From the NCBI GenBank assembly GCA_964612675.1, contig CAZTDD010000112.1, forward strand, positions 1-21,976: DNA of 21,976 bases, written 5' to 3'. The stretch is from CAZTDD01 sp964612675 (lineage in GTDB: Bacteria > Hinthialibacterota > Hinthialibacteria > Hinthialibacterales > JAKPRU01). The translations under genes were made by a program, and so were the position numbers. Below are positions 1 through 7,016 of this stretch, piece by piece (within the stretch, counting starts at the first letter, position 1; the number at the start of each line of letters is the position of its first letter). The notes under the pieces were generated by a model. The model was not told the origin of the DNA. It searched no databases and was given only the letters and a program-made list of their open reading frames with translations.

Positions 1-216
1 GTTGCATTATCCGCTGACGTTCCTTTGTGTGTGACAGACCCCTGTCATCATCCAACCCCTTTGTCGCTGATTCATTTGCTGTCTCTGGCGAATACACAAG
101 ATAGTCATAATACGCGAATCCAGTGCAATGATCGCCCCTCACCCTAACCCTCTCCCGGGGGGAGAGGGAACTTCCGATGCCAACTTTCGACTTCTTGTCG
201 CACCGTAAAGACTGGG
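1..216 (+). repeat. Partial copy of dispersed terminal-inverted-repeat element (right part)
   Basis: This gene-free stretch aligns almost end to end with the full element at 16669-16970: bases 2 onward match 16751 onward with few gaps. Shared blocks include CCTGTCATCA at 41-50, CTGGCGAATACACAAG, CGAATCCAGTGCAATGAT, and the CCTCACCCTAACCC run followed by the CTCTCCC/GGGAGAG palindrome around 136-169. The right terminus near 188-216 is degenerate: GACTTCTTGTCGC stands where the full copy has GACTTTTTGCG. The left part of the element is missing because the window begins inside it. It lies 35 bp beyond the stop of the histidine kinase gene, so its palindrome could serve as that gene's transcript end (inference). 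Confidence 0.8.
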
Positions 217-250
217 GCAGACTCAGAGGGGGTCAACGACTTCTCTCAAT

Positions 251-1972
251 CTATCCCATAGACCGGTGCGGGAACTGCAGTGCGAAGACAGTGCCGCCAT
301 CGGGGGCTTCCCGTTCGCGAACCGATACCTGCCCACCGTGATCCCGCACAATCCGGCTGACAATGGACAGCCCCAGTCCCAGACCGCCGGGTTTTGTCGA
401 CTTGAAGGCCTCGAATAGACTATCTCGTATTTCCGGGCTGACACCGGGTCCGTTATCCCAAACTTCGATAGTCGTCATTTCCCTTGTTCTTGATGCTTGG
501 ATACCGATTTCTCCTTGATCGGGAACCGCTTCAATGGCATTAACGATCAGGCTGAGAAGTGCCTGCTCCACCTGATCCCGATCGGCGAAAAAGTGCGGAA
601 AATCGGGCCGTATCTCGTTTTGGAATGTAATATGGCGTTCGCGCATCTGGTGTCGCAAAACAAGATAAAGACCGTTCACAATCTCTGCGACATCGCACGC
701 TTTCGGTTGAGGCGGTTGTTGCCGGGCCAGTGTCAGTGCTCCCTCGACGATACGGTTCAGGACAACGATGTTGTCCATGATGACCCGGAGGTCGTCCTGC
801 AGCTGAGCGGGAAGGGATGACGGCTGCCAGGAGTGGATCAGCATGTTCACAACCGCCAGCGGGTTCCGGATCTGATGCGCGAGAGAAGCCGTGAGTTCAC
901 CCAAAATAGAAAGACGGGATGTTTGGGCCGCCTTTCGCTCAATCTCTCCGATTTTCTCGACGAGGAAAGCATTCTGTATGGCGACCGCCGCGCTGGAAGC
1001 CAATCCATGCAACAGTACTTCTTCCTTTTCCGTCCACTCATGCGGTATCGCTGAGTAAATGCTCAACACACCGAGGGTTTTACCGGCGAATCGGACCGGA
1101 GCCGCCATCAGTGAACAAAGTCCTTCTCTTCGAGCGAGATCTCTATGGAGGTATTTCGAGTCCGTACGGACATCGTCGATACGCACAATCTCGCTTTGTT
1201 TTACGACACGCCCCAGAAGAGAATCCGACACCGGTAGATTCGGTTTTTCGAGATATTCAATGCTGCACCCGTACGCCGATTCCAGAACCAACTCTTCTTT
1301 CTCGTTATCGAGTAACATCAATGAGCAGAGCTTTGCCGTTAGAAGCACACCGGTCTGTTGGACAACCTGGCCCAGGACTGTCTCACGATCCAGGGAGGAG
1401 GCCAAACTGGTGCTAACATCGACCAAAGACTGGAGTGTTGCCGATCTTCGGTGAACCAACCAACCGATCCAGGCTTCGTGAAGCGCGTGAAGGCTCCCTT
1501 CGAGGTACGCGCCGGCCTCTTCGATTTCAGACACGGAGTTCGGCTCGCGTCCCCTCCGCACAACGAACAGGAGTCCGAACGGGATGAACTGGAATCCAAG
1601 TCTCAGTACCGCCCAATTGTCCATCTCCAACGACGGCAAGTACGAGAACGCCTCCGCATCGGCTGTAAACGATTTTCCCTCATTCCATACTGTTTCCAGT
1701 GGTCCCCTGAGCCGAATCATTTTGCCTGCAGGAACGATCTCTTGCGCTCCATCGCTCAGGGCTGCCAGATTGCATGTTTGCCCTTCTTCCATGTCCGACA
1801 AGTACAGGAACACCCCGTCCGCATCGAGGATCTCGCGGACTCGGTTCGCGCAGGTACGAAGCGTTTCTTCGGCTTTTCTATCTTTCGGCAAGTTCACGGC
1901 TGTGCTTTTCTGCAGTTGTTTTTTTTGAATTGTACACGATAGTCCCGCTAGACAAACGATACCAGCGTGCAT
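251..1972 (-). CDS. GAF-domain sensor histidine kinase
   Basis: Soluble two-component sensor kinase that would autophosphorylate a histidine and pass the phosphate to a response regulator; no regulator gene is in the window. Counting from a possible GTG at 1987, residues about 40-170 look like a divergent GAF domain and 185-345 like a clear one. The HisKA H-box is SLAHQIRNPLAVV with phospho-acceptor H371. The ATPase domain has the N-box around N483, the G1 motif DNGPGV at 511-516 and the G2 motif GGLGLGLS near 534-541. No convincing membrane segment is seen, so it probably senses a cytoplasmic ligand or redox signal. The start is uncertain: ATG at 1972 and GTG at 1987 both lack a Shine-Dalgarno and both lie inside the end of the upstream lipid-kinase gene, so translation is probably coupled to it. 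The ATG is chosen; GTG at 1897 is a third option. The kinase call is firm; ligand and target are unknown. Confidence 0.9.
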   Translation of the reverse strand: MHAGIVCLAGLSCTIQKKQLQKSTAVNLPKDRKAEETLRTCANRVREILDADGVFLYLSDMEEGQTCNLAALSDGAQEIVPAGKMIRLRGPLETVWNEGKSFTADAEAFSYLPSLEMDNWAVLRLGFQFIPFGLLFVVRRGREPNSVSEIEEAGAYLEGSLHALHEAWIGWLVHRRSATLQSLVDVSTSLASSLDRETVLGQVVQQTGVLLTAKLCSLMLLDNEKEELVLESAYGCSIEYLEKPNLPVSDSLLGRVVKQSEIVRIDDVRTDSKYLHRDLARREGLCSLMAAPVRFAGKTLGVLSIYSAIPHEWTEKEEVLLHGLASSAAVAIQNAFLVEKIGEIERKAAQTSRLSILGELTASLAHQIRNPLAVVNMLIHSWQPSSLPAQLQDDLRVIMDNIVVLNRIVEGALTLARQQPPQPKACDVAEIVNGLYLVLRHQMRERHITFQNEIRPDFPHFFADRDQVEQALLSLIVNAIEAVPDQGEIGIQASRTREMTTIEVWDNGPGVSPEIRDSLFEAFKSTKPGGLGLGLSIVSRIVRDHGGQVSVREREAPDGGTVFALQFPHRSMG

Positions 1973-2523
1973 CCCAGAGCAGCGCACAAGGGAACGGTGA
2001 AGTTGTCATCCACCCAGGGGAGCAACAACTCGGCAAGAGCGCCAAATAGCGCTCCTACAAGAGCAGCGATGGGGGACACAAACGGCAAAGCCGACAGCCA
2101 TCCGACGATCACAAAAGCACACGTCCCTTCAAGGCTCTTCTCACCGATTCGGTGTCGTCCCCACTGGATTCCGATGATGCTTGCGGCATTGTCTCCCAAC
2201 GCCAGTATCATAATGCCGGCGGCTGCGGAGTGCATGTCGAAAACAGCGATTGTCAACGTGCAGCCGAGAAGATACCAACTGGATGAGTTTAAGTTCTTTA
2301 GGTCGCTTGGACGTGCCAACGCACTTAGTCGACTCAGCAGCCACTCGCGAGCACGTTCACTTCGCCATTTGATCAGGTCAAAACCCAGCGGTAGCAGAGC
2401 AAACCCGGCAAGGATCAGTGTCGCGGACCAGCGTTCTTCCGGTTCGAAACAGCCCAGATAGATTGCGACGATGAAAATACCTGCAAGATGATAGAGACGT
2501 CTTACCCACTGGATTCGCTTCAT
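1948..2523 (-). CDS. CTP-dependent lipid kinase / phosphatidate cytidylyltransferase-like membrane protein
   Basis: A 191-residue polytopic membrane protein of the CTP-transferase superfamily, which contains dolichol kinase, phytol kinase, yeast Dgk1-type diacylglycerol kinase and CdsA. The diagnostic region is GDNAASIIGIQWGRHRIG at about residues 110-127, followed by EKSLEG at 128-133: an Asp, a Gly-rich stretch, then Lys-Ser-x-Glu-Gly, which is the family signature for CTP and metal binding. Hydrophobic segments lie near residues 10-25, 33-50, 84-110 and 134-190. At 191 residues it is shorter than CdsA and closer to the Dgk1/phytol kinase group. The ATG at 2523 is preceded by GGGAGA at good spacing. 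Its last 25 bases overlap the start of the histidine kinase gene, suggesting one transcript. The exact lipid substrate cannot be read from the sequence. Confidence 0.75.
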   Translation of the reverse strand: MKRIQWVRRLYHLAGIFIVAIYLGCFEPEERWSATLILAGFALLPLGFDLIKWRSERAREWLLSRLSALARPSDLKNLNSSSWYLLGCTLTIAVFDMHSAAAGIMILALGDNAASIIGIQWGRHRIGEKSLEGTCAFVIVGWLSALPFVSPIAALVGALFGALAELLLPWVDDNFTVPLCAALGCTLVSFV

Positions 2524-2676
2524 ATCCTGATCTCTCCCGAGTTGTTTTGGCGACCATGGTACACTAGAGCGGATGTGACCAGTATGTTCGTATGCCGAGG
2601 ACTTTCACTTTCCAGAAACACTGGCAAGGCGAACGTCTCCGTGAGCGGCGTGAATTCAGATAAAATGCCTTCGCAC

Positions 2677-2688
2677 TAAGGAGGTGAT
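2677..2688 (+). promoter_or_regulatory. Full-length Shine-Dalgarno for the antitoxin gene
   Basis: TAAGGAGGTGAT is a 12-base perfect complement of the usual bacterial 16S rRNA 3' end. GGAGG lies 9 bases before the ATG at 2694, which fixes the start of the antitoxin gene. The rest of 2524-2676 shows no convincing promoter; a TAAAAT at about 2661 is the best -10 candidate. Confidence 0.85.
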
Positions 2689-2693
2689 AAGAT

Positions 2694-2945
2694 ATGGCCC
2701 ATATGGACTGGAGAGACCGGATCGCTGTTGATCCCCAGATTTGTCATGGGAAGCCCTGCATTAAGGGGACACGTATCATGGTCTCCATTATTCTAGATTA
2801 CCTCAAGGCAGGTGAGGGAGTTGACACGATATTGAGGGAGTATCCGAGCCTGAAAGCAGAAGATGTGCAGGCTACGTTAGCCTATGCGGCATGGCTGGCC
2901 CGTGAAGAAGAGTCTCAACCGCTGCACACGGAAATCACAGGATGA
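2694..2945 (+). CDS. DUF433 family antitoxin (VapB45-like)
   Basis: An 83-residue DUF433 protein, the family that commonly acts as the DNA-binding antitoxin for DUF5615 PIN-like toxins. The typical opening pattern is visible: DRIAVDPQICHGKPCIKGTR at about residues 8-27 (the I-x-x-D/P-x-I-C-x-G-x-P-x-I-x-G-T-R signature). A helical region with LDYLKAGEGVDTIL and a YPSLKAEDVQATLAYAAW segment follows, the second matching the family's 'x-Pxl-x-x-x-dv-x-a-l-x-ya' ending. The gene starts behind a perfect Shine-Dalgarno and overlaps the toxin gene by four bases (ATGA), the standard arrangement of toxin-antitoxin operons. It probably neutralises the toxin by direct binding and represses its own promoter (known for related modules, not shown here). 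Confidence 0.9.
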   Translation: MAHMDWRDRIAVDPQICHGKPCIKGTRIMVSIILDYLKAGEGVDTILREYPSLKAEDVQATLAYAAWLAREEESQPLHTEITG

Positions 2946-3298
2946 GAATCAAATTGGATGAGAACATGCCGCAGGCGCTCGCGGATCTTCTGGGTTCCGC
3001 AAAACATGATGTCTCAACGGTTCTTGAAGAAGATCTGTCCGGTGCTGAAGACCTTAATGTCCTGACCCGTGCGACACAAGAAAACAGACTGTTGATGACG
3101 TTTGATCTGGACTTCGGAGATATTCGTTCGTATCCGATAGGATCTCACGCTGGTATCGTTGTCTTTCGTTTGCGTGACCAACGATGGAACGCTTTGGAAG
3201 TACCTGTTAAGCGCTTGCTTACTGCGGGGCTACTCGATGGTCTTAACCAAGGACTTGCGGTTGTGAACGAGCTGAGAATTCGAATCCGGAGAGTATGA
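2942..3298 (+). CDS. DUF5615 PIN-like toxin (VapC45-like putative ribonuclease)
   Basis: A 118-residue DUF5615 family protein with a PIN-like fold, expected to be a metal-dependent RNase toxin. The N-terminal LDENMP (D6, E7) and the TFDLDFGD block (D55, D57, D60) carry the acidic residues that build the PIN-type active site; E36/D37 in SGAEDLNV are further candidates. The C-terminal IVVFRLRDQRW strand matches the family's usual end pattern. It starts on the ATG of the ATGA overlap with the DUF433 gene, so the two are translationally coupled. Whether it cleaves tRNA, mRNA or something else is unknown. Family assignment is strong; toxicity is inferred from family and neighbour. Confidence 0.9.
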   Translation: MRIKLDENMPQALADLLGSAKHDVSTVLEEDLSGAEDLNVLTRATQENRLLMTFDLDFGDIRSYPIGSHAGIVVFRLRDQRWNALEVPVKRLLTAGLLDGLNQGLAVVNELRIRIRRV

Positions 3299-3314
3299 GG
3301 CCTAGTAGAATATG

Positions 3315-3343
3315 CCTTGTTGATCTGCCGCGGAACAACAAGG
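3315..3343. repeat. Hairpin after the toxin gene
   Basis: CCTTGTTG (3315-3322) and CAACAAGG (3336-3343) form a perfect 8-bp stem with a 13-base loop, 16 bases after the toxin stop codon. No T-run follows on either strand, so it is not a standard intrinsic terminator; it may slow or end transcription or protect the 3' end. The remaining 3344-3464 contains TTGGCA near 3374 as a possible -35 for rph, without a good -10. Confidence 0.45.
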
Positions 3344-3464
3344 TGGCACTCTCTCGGTAGTTGGTGCGTAGATTGGCAAATGTATGTTTCTCGTTCACAT
3401 GATGCCCTCATAACGGTATCACGAGCGCTGTGTGAAATGACTTCAACATATAACGGAGAACTTG

Positions 3465-4232
3465 ATGGATATCGAACGAACGTCTGAAAGTACGCCACGG
3501 AATCATCGGCAGGACGGCCGTCAATCGGACGAATCCCGACCCGTGAAGCTGGATCGCGGATGTCTCGATTTTGCGGACGGCTCATGTCTGATTGAGGTAG
3601 GGAGGACACGGGTGCTTTGTACGGCTTCCGTGGCAGATCGCGTGCCGCCTTTCCTGGAAGATACCGGCCACGGTTGGGTAACCGCCGAGTACAACATGCT
3701 TCCCAATTCGACTCCTACGCGTATTTCACGTGACCGTGCACGCGGCGGACGCAGCCAGGAAATCCAGCGTTTGATCGGACGCTCGCTGCGCGGGATTATG
3801 GATCTTGGCTGTATGGGTGAGTATACCGTCATGGTCGACTGCGACGTGATCCAGGCGGACGGCGGAACTCGAACTGCTTCAATCACAGGGGCGGTTATCG
3901 CGCTCCATGACGCGCTGCTTGTACTGAAGGAACAGGGAGACCTGCAAGCATGGCCGATGCGGGAGTTGGTGGCCGCTATTAGTGTCGGATTGGGACCAAA
4001 CGGTCCGTTATTGGATCTGGATTACAAGGAGGACAGTAGCGCCGACGCGGACTTCAATATGGTAATGACTGAATCGGGTCAGTTTATTGAATTTCAGGGA
4101 ACGGCTGAACGTGGAACATTTGCCGAGAGTCAGGTCGCAGAAGTACTCCGTCTTGGCAGAAAAGGAATCAAGGAGTTGATTGCCCTCCAAGAGGATATAC
4201 TTAGAGAGCAAAGCCCCCTAAACTCGACATGA
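3465..4232 (+). CDS. rph: Ribonuclease PH
   Basis: Phosphorolytic 3'-5' exoribonuclease that trims the 3' ends of tRNA precursors using inorganic phosphate. From the ATG at 3465 it has 255 residues. Family hallmarks are clear: DGR...RPVKL near residues 17-29, GHGWVTAEYNMLP at 68-80, the arginine-rich SQEIQRLIGRSLR near 97-109, CDVIQADGGTRTASITGA at 126-143 (phosphate site and catalytic acid region), and D-x-N-x-V-M-T near the C-terminal third. The N-terminus is about 13 residues longer than usual. ATG 3465 is preferred over the TTG directly before it at 3462 because GGAG at 3455-3458 sits 6 bases upstream. It converges on the DUF445 gene with a 19-base gap and no visible terminator. Genomic partners such as rdgB are absent. 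Confidence 0.96.
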   Translation: MDIERTSESTPRNHRQDGRQSDESRPVKLDRGCLDFADGSCLIEVGRTRVLCTASVADRVPPFLEDTGHGWVTAEYNMLPNSTPTRISRDRARGGRSQEIQRLIGRSLRGIMDLGCMGEYTVMVDCDVIQADGGTRTASITGAVIALHDALLVLKEQGDLQAWPMRELVAAISVGLGPNGPLLDLDYKEDSSADADFNMVMTESGQFIEFQGTAERGTFAESQVAEVLRLGRKGIKELIALQEDILREQSPLNST

Positions 4233-4251
4233 TTCTGCAACTCTGTCTCGA

Positions 4252-4848
4252 TCACCACATCCAATACACCAATGCCTGGATTAACCCGATCAGAAACCCC
4301 AACACAGCACCCGCGATCTCGATCTCCTTCATTTCGCGCTGGGCAACCGCTCGAACCACACGTTCCACCTCTTCCTGGGGCCAGTTCGCGATCTTTTCTT
4401 CGAGATGTCTCGCTATATCGAGGTCTGTGATGAAACGGCCGGTCAGGCCGGGAGAGAGATCGTCCATTTTCTCCGGAAGCCGCTCTGCGACGATATCTTT
4501 GACCACTGAAACCACGCGGTAACGCACGGGCTCCGGTATAAGTCGATATCCCCGCACCGTTCCCGAAAGGCGCTGGTCGATCATTGAATCGGTGATTTCC
4601 CGCAAGTAGCGACGAAGCTCCACCTTTTGAATCATCAAGTTCAGATCCTCGTGAGTCAACAACCGTTCTGTGACGGTTTTCGAGATAGCTCGGGCCAAAT
4701 CCCCCTTTCGTCTCGCGATCAAACCCTGCCATCGCAGAAATCCAACGCCTCGGGGATGGTAGGGTTTGAACAACATGAGAAGTGCGACTTTGTTTGTTAG
4801 CCAGCCGATGAAGGCTCCGATGAGTGGACCGATCAATACGATACCCAT
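4252..4848 (-). CDS. DUF445 family membrane-anchored protein
   Basis: A 198-residue protein of the DUF445 family (YheB/YjiN relatives), whose biochemical role is not established. The N-terminal signature GPLIGAFIGWLTNKVALLML followed by FKPYHPR is typical: a membrane-embedded helix ending in G-W-x-T-N and the M-L-F-x-P block. A charged, mostly helical middle follows (about residues 40-170), including GLIARRKGDLARAIS, and the protein ends in a second hydrophobic helix (about 178-198). This gives a two-anchor topology, as in shorter family members. The start at 4848 has only a weak upstream GGAG at 12-base spacing. It diverges from the galactokinase gene across 77 bp and converges on rph. Family membership is firm, function unknown. 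Confidence 0.85.
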   Translation of the reverse strand: MGIVLIGPLIGAFIGWLTNKVALLMLFKPYHPRGVGFLRWQGLIARRKGDLARAISKTVTERLLTHEDLNLMIQKVELRRYLREITDSMIDQRLSGTVRGYRLIPEPVRYRVVSVVKDIVAERLPEKMDDLSPGLTGRFITDLDIARHLEEKIANWPQEEVERVVRAVAQREMKEIEIAGAVLGFLIGLIQALVYWMW

Positions 4849-4925
4849 TGTTGTTTTTCACTCCGTACAGCATTGTAGGGGAACAATGAATTCGATATGG
4901 TACATTCCCGACAGGAGGACGGAAC

Positions 4926-6290
4926 ATGGGAGTGGACGATCTACAAGCACAGTTTTCCGAACGATTTGGCGGGGCTTGCGACTTCGTCGTGCGCGCCCCC
5001 GGGCGGGTGAATCTGATCGGGGAACATACGGATTACAACGGATTACCGGTCCTGCCGATGGCTCTGGAGCACAGCATCCATATGGCTGTCGGCCGCAGAA
5101 CGGATCGAAGAATCGATTTGCAGAACGTCGATCCTTCTTTCTCACCGGACGCTTTCGAAATCACGCACAGCATTCCTCCCAGTCCCGCCGGAGCGTGGGG
5201 CAATTATGTCCGCGCCGGCGTTCAGGGGATCATCGACTGGCCGGAAGACGCTGTAGACGCCGACAGCCTTATAGGTTGCGACGTGCTGGTCTCGGGAGAA
5301 ATCCCTTCGGGGGCTGGGCTAAGTTCATCTTCCGCTCTAGTGGTGGCATCCGCGCTGGCGTTCCTGGAGACAAACGGCATTACCTATGACCGGATCGAAC
5401 TCGCTGACATGCTGGCATCCGCCGAGCATTATGTCGGGACTCAAGGCGGAGGAATGGATCAGGCTGCCTGTCTTTTGGGAGAGACGGGCAAGGCCCTGAA
5501 GATCGATTTCTTTCCGTTGGAGGTGACTCCAGTAATCATTCCCACTGGATGGTCCATTGTTGTCTGCAATAGTCTTATCCAGGCGGAAAAAACACGCTCC
5601 GCCTTGCGGTTGTATAACCGGCGGCCGATCGAATGCCGAATCGCCACATCGATGCTTGCACAGGAACTGGGCTATGATCCGGATCGCGTTGCTCGCTTGG
5701 CGTCACTCTTGTCCCCCGAAAGAAGCTTGAGTCGGCTCCTTGATCTATCTCAGGATTTCTTTCATGAAGAAGGCTATGGCTGGACCGAAATCGCGGACGA
5801 TCTCGGCATATCCGTTGATAATGCGATGAAGCGCTTAGGCCGAATGCGGGATGGAAGCCTATTCGAGGAGCCCACGGACGGATTCCAGCTTCGCAGGCGG
5901 GTCCGCCACGTGTTGACTGAAGCGGCCCGCGTGGGAGATTCCGCGGAGAGTCTTTTGTCGGGGGATACGCAGAGGTTTGGCGAGTTAATCAACGAGTCTC
6001 ATCGATCGTGCCGGGACGATTACGAAATCAGCTGTCCGGAACTGAACGTGCTTGTGGAGATCGCCCGGGTTGCCGGAGCGGCCGGCTCACGGCTCACGGG
6101 AGCCGGATTTGGTGGATGCACCGTCAGCCTCGTTCCCGACGACCTGGTCGAGTCATTCACCTTTCGGGTCTGGGACGAATATTACGAACGTTACCTGATG
6201 GTGAAACGACCGGATCTCCTCCATTCTGTCGAGCCCAAGAACGTGATCTTCATTTCAAAACCTTCCCAGGGAGCACAGATCGTCCGGTAG
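4926..6290 (+). CDS. Galactokinase / N-acetylgalactosamine kinase, GALK2-like GHMP kinase
   Basis: A 454-residue GHMP-family sugar kinase that should phosphorylate galactose or N-acetylgalactosamine at C1 with ATP. Visible motifs: RAPGRVNLIGEHTDYNG at residues 23-39 (sugar-binding signature, with R27 the likely catalytic Arg), the ATP loop GEIPSGAGLSSSSAL at 124-138, GGGMDQ at 174-179 with the catalytic base D178, and GSRLTGAGFGGC at 387-398. Length, GGGMDQ (bacterial GalK usually has C-G-x-M-D-Q), SHRSCRDDYEISCPEL and the DLGIS-containing insert all match the eukaryotic GALK2/Gal1 subfamily better than E. coli-type GalK. AGGAGG seven bases upstream supports the ATG. No galT, galE or sugar transporter is adjacent. 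Specificity between galactose and GalNAc cannot be settled by eye. Members of this type do occur in some bacteria. Confidence 0.9.
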   Translation: MGVDDLQAQFSERFGGACDFVVRAPGRVNLIGEHTDYNGLPVLPMALEHSIHMAVGRRTDRRIDLQNVDPSFSPDAFEITHSIPPSPAGAWGNYVRAGVQGIIDWPEDAVDADSLIGCDVLVSGEIPSGAGLSSSSALVVASALAFLETNGITYDRIELADMLASAEHYVGTQGGGMDQAACLLGETGKALKIDFFPLEVTPVIIPTGWSIVVCNSLIQAEKTRSALRLYNRRPIECRIATSMLAQELGYDPDRVARLASLLSPERSLSRLLDLSQDFFHEEGYGWTEIADDLGISVDNAMKRLGRMRDGSLFEEPTDGFQLRRRVRHVLTEAARVGDSAESLLSGDTQRFGELINESHRSCRDDYEISCPELNVLVEIARVAGAAGSRLTGAGFGGCTVSLVPDDLVESFTFRVWDEYYERYLMVKRPDLLHSVEPKNVIFISKPSQGAQIVR

Positions 6291-6296
6291 CTCAGG

Positions 6297-6740
6297 TCAC
6301 GCTGCGTTTTGAATTGTCGAGAATCTCCTCCGGGTTTTGATATTTCGTCTCTTGGAGTCCGGCTTTTTGTTTTGATTCCCTTCCAGCTTTGTTCGAATAC
6401 GGTCTACGAGAATCTGGCGGCCGTGATGACCGTTCGCCCACCGTATGACGCGCTGGAACTGGCTGGGCATGGTGAGCATCGTGAACTTGTCCTTGATTCC
6501 AAGTGCGGCTCCGCATTGATCGAGGCAGTTCCGTTCCGCTTGGGTGATTCCGAGTTCGTTCAGAAACCGCAGGTATCGCTTTTCACGTTTCGATGCTCTC
6601 TCAAAATACCGGTACAGCGATATTGTGGTATGGATTACCAAGGCTGTCACTACGATCGCTGCCGTCCAAAACAGGATCGGAGTGTGGACAGGTAATTCAA
6701 GCGATGTAGAGAAGATTGGGTTGAGTATCTCCGACTTCAT
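6297..6740 (-). CDS. Small membrane-anchored protein of unknown function
   Basis: A 147-residue protein I do not recognise. It has one strong hydrophobic helix at about residues 20-42 (PILFWTAAIVVTALVIHTTI), then a basic linker (ERASKREKRYLRF) and a soluble part with LNELGITQAERNCLDQCGAA and a MPSQFQRVIRWANGH segment. It ends in a very basic tail rich in Lys and Arg. The 'helix, x-L-G-I-T-x-x-E-x-x-x-L-x, F-x-R-V/A' layout resembles the N-terminal helical region of some membrane-anchored PilZ-domain proteins, but no PilZ domain is present (weak inference). A strong Shine-Dalgarno AAGGAGGTG lies six bases upstream of the ATG, supporting real expression. It converges on the galactokinase gene with a six-base gap. 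Confidence 0.65.
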   Translation of the reverse strand: MKSEILNPIFSTSLELPVHTPILFWTAAIVVTALVIHTTISLYRYFERASKREKRYLRFLNELGITQAERNCLDQCGAALGIKDKFTMLTMPSQFQRVIRWANGHHGRQILVDRIRTKLEGNQNKKPDSKRRNIKTRRRFSTIQNAA

Positions 6741-6744
6741 GATC

Positions 6745-6753
6745 CACCTCCTT
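6745..6753 (-). promoter_or_regulatory. Strong Shine-Dalgarno in a small CCAC/GTGG hairpin
   Basis: Read on the minus strand, AAGGAGGTG precedes the ATG at 6740 with ideal spacing. The flanks CCAC and GTGG can pair so that the ribosome site lies in the loop. The stem is only four base pairs, so regulation by occlusion is speculative. Confidence 0.6.
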
Positions 6754-6815
6754 GTGGGGTCCGGTCGGTTCGACGGGCTCGCGCGTCCTTGCTTGGCCCT
6801 TCCTTGTTGCGTACA

Positions 6816-6833
6816 GTGCTGCCTCTACAGCAC
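6816..6833 (-). repeat. Hairpin in the 5' region of the small membrane protein gene
   Basis: Minus strand GTGCTG-TAGAGG-CAGCAC is a perfect 6-bp stem with a 6-base loop, about 76 bases upstream of the start codon. A possible promoter (TTGCCG, 19 bases, CATAAT) lies just upstream around 6838-6868. No known riboswitch consensus was recognised in 6741-7016, a 276-bp gap that is otherwise AT-rich near nadD and featureless. Confidence 0.4.
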
Positions 6834-7016
6834 CCTCTTATTATGCCCTCGCTCTAAGTATCGGCGGCAATTGAAGAATCTTTTGTGCTGGGAGCTTTAA
6901 TAGATACTCGTATCTGTTCCATCCTGTGTTTAATTGTCTGTTAATAGAATACTTATGATGGTTGCCTTGAGGATGAATTTAAGGGCAATATCTTCCCATT
7001 TTGACTCTTGGCAGGA

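Noticed and set aside
1358..1942. Long plus-strand reading frame opposite the histidine kinase
   Set aside because: It is the antisense shadow of a clear GAF/HisKA protein, with no recognisable domain and no ribosome site.
4130..4927. 265-codon minus-strand frame spanning rph end and DUF445
   Set aside because: The DUF445 frame carries a genuine family signature; this one is a Pro/Arg-rich shadow of low complexity.
6741..7016. Known riboswitch or tRNA in the nadD-membrane protein gap
   Set aside because: No cloverleaf and no recognised riboswitch consensus; only one short hairpin and a ribosome site were visible.
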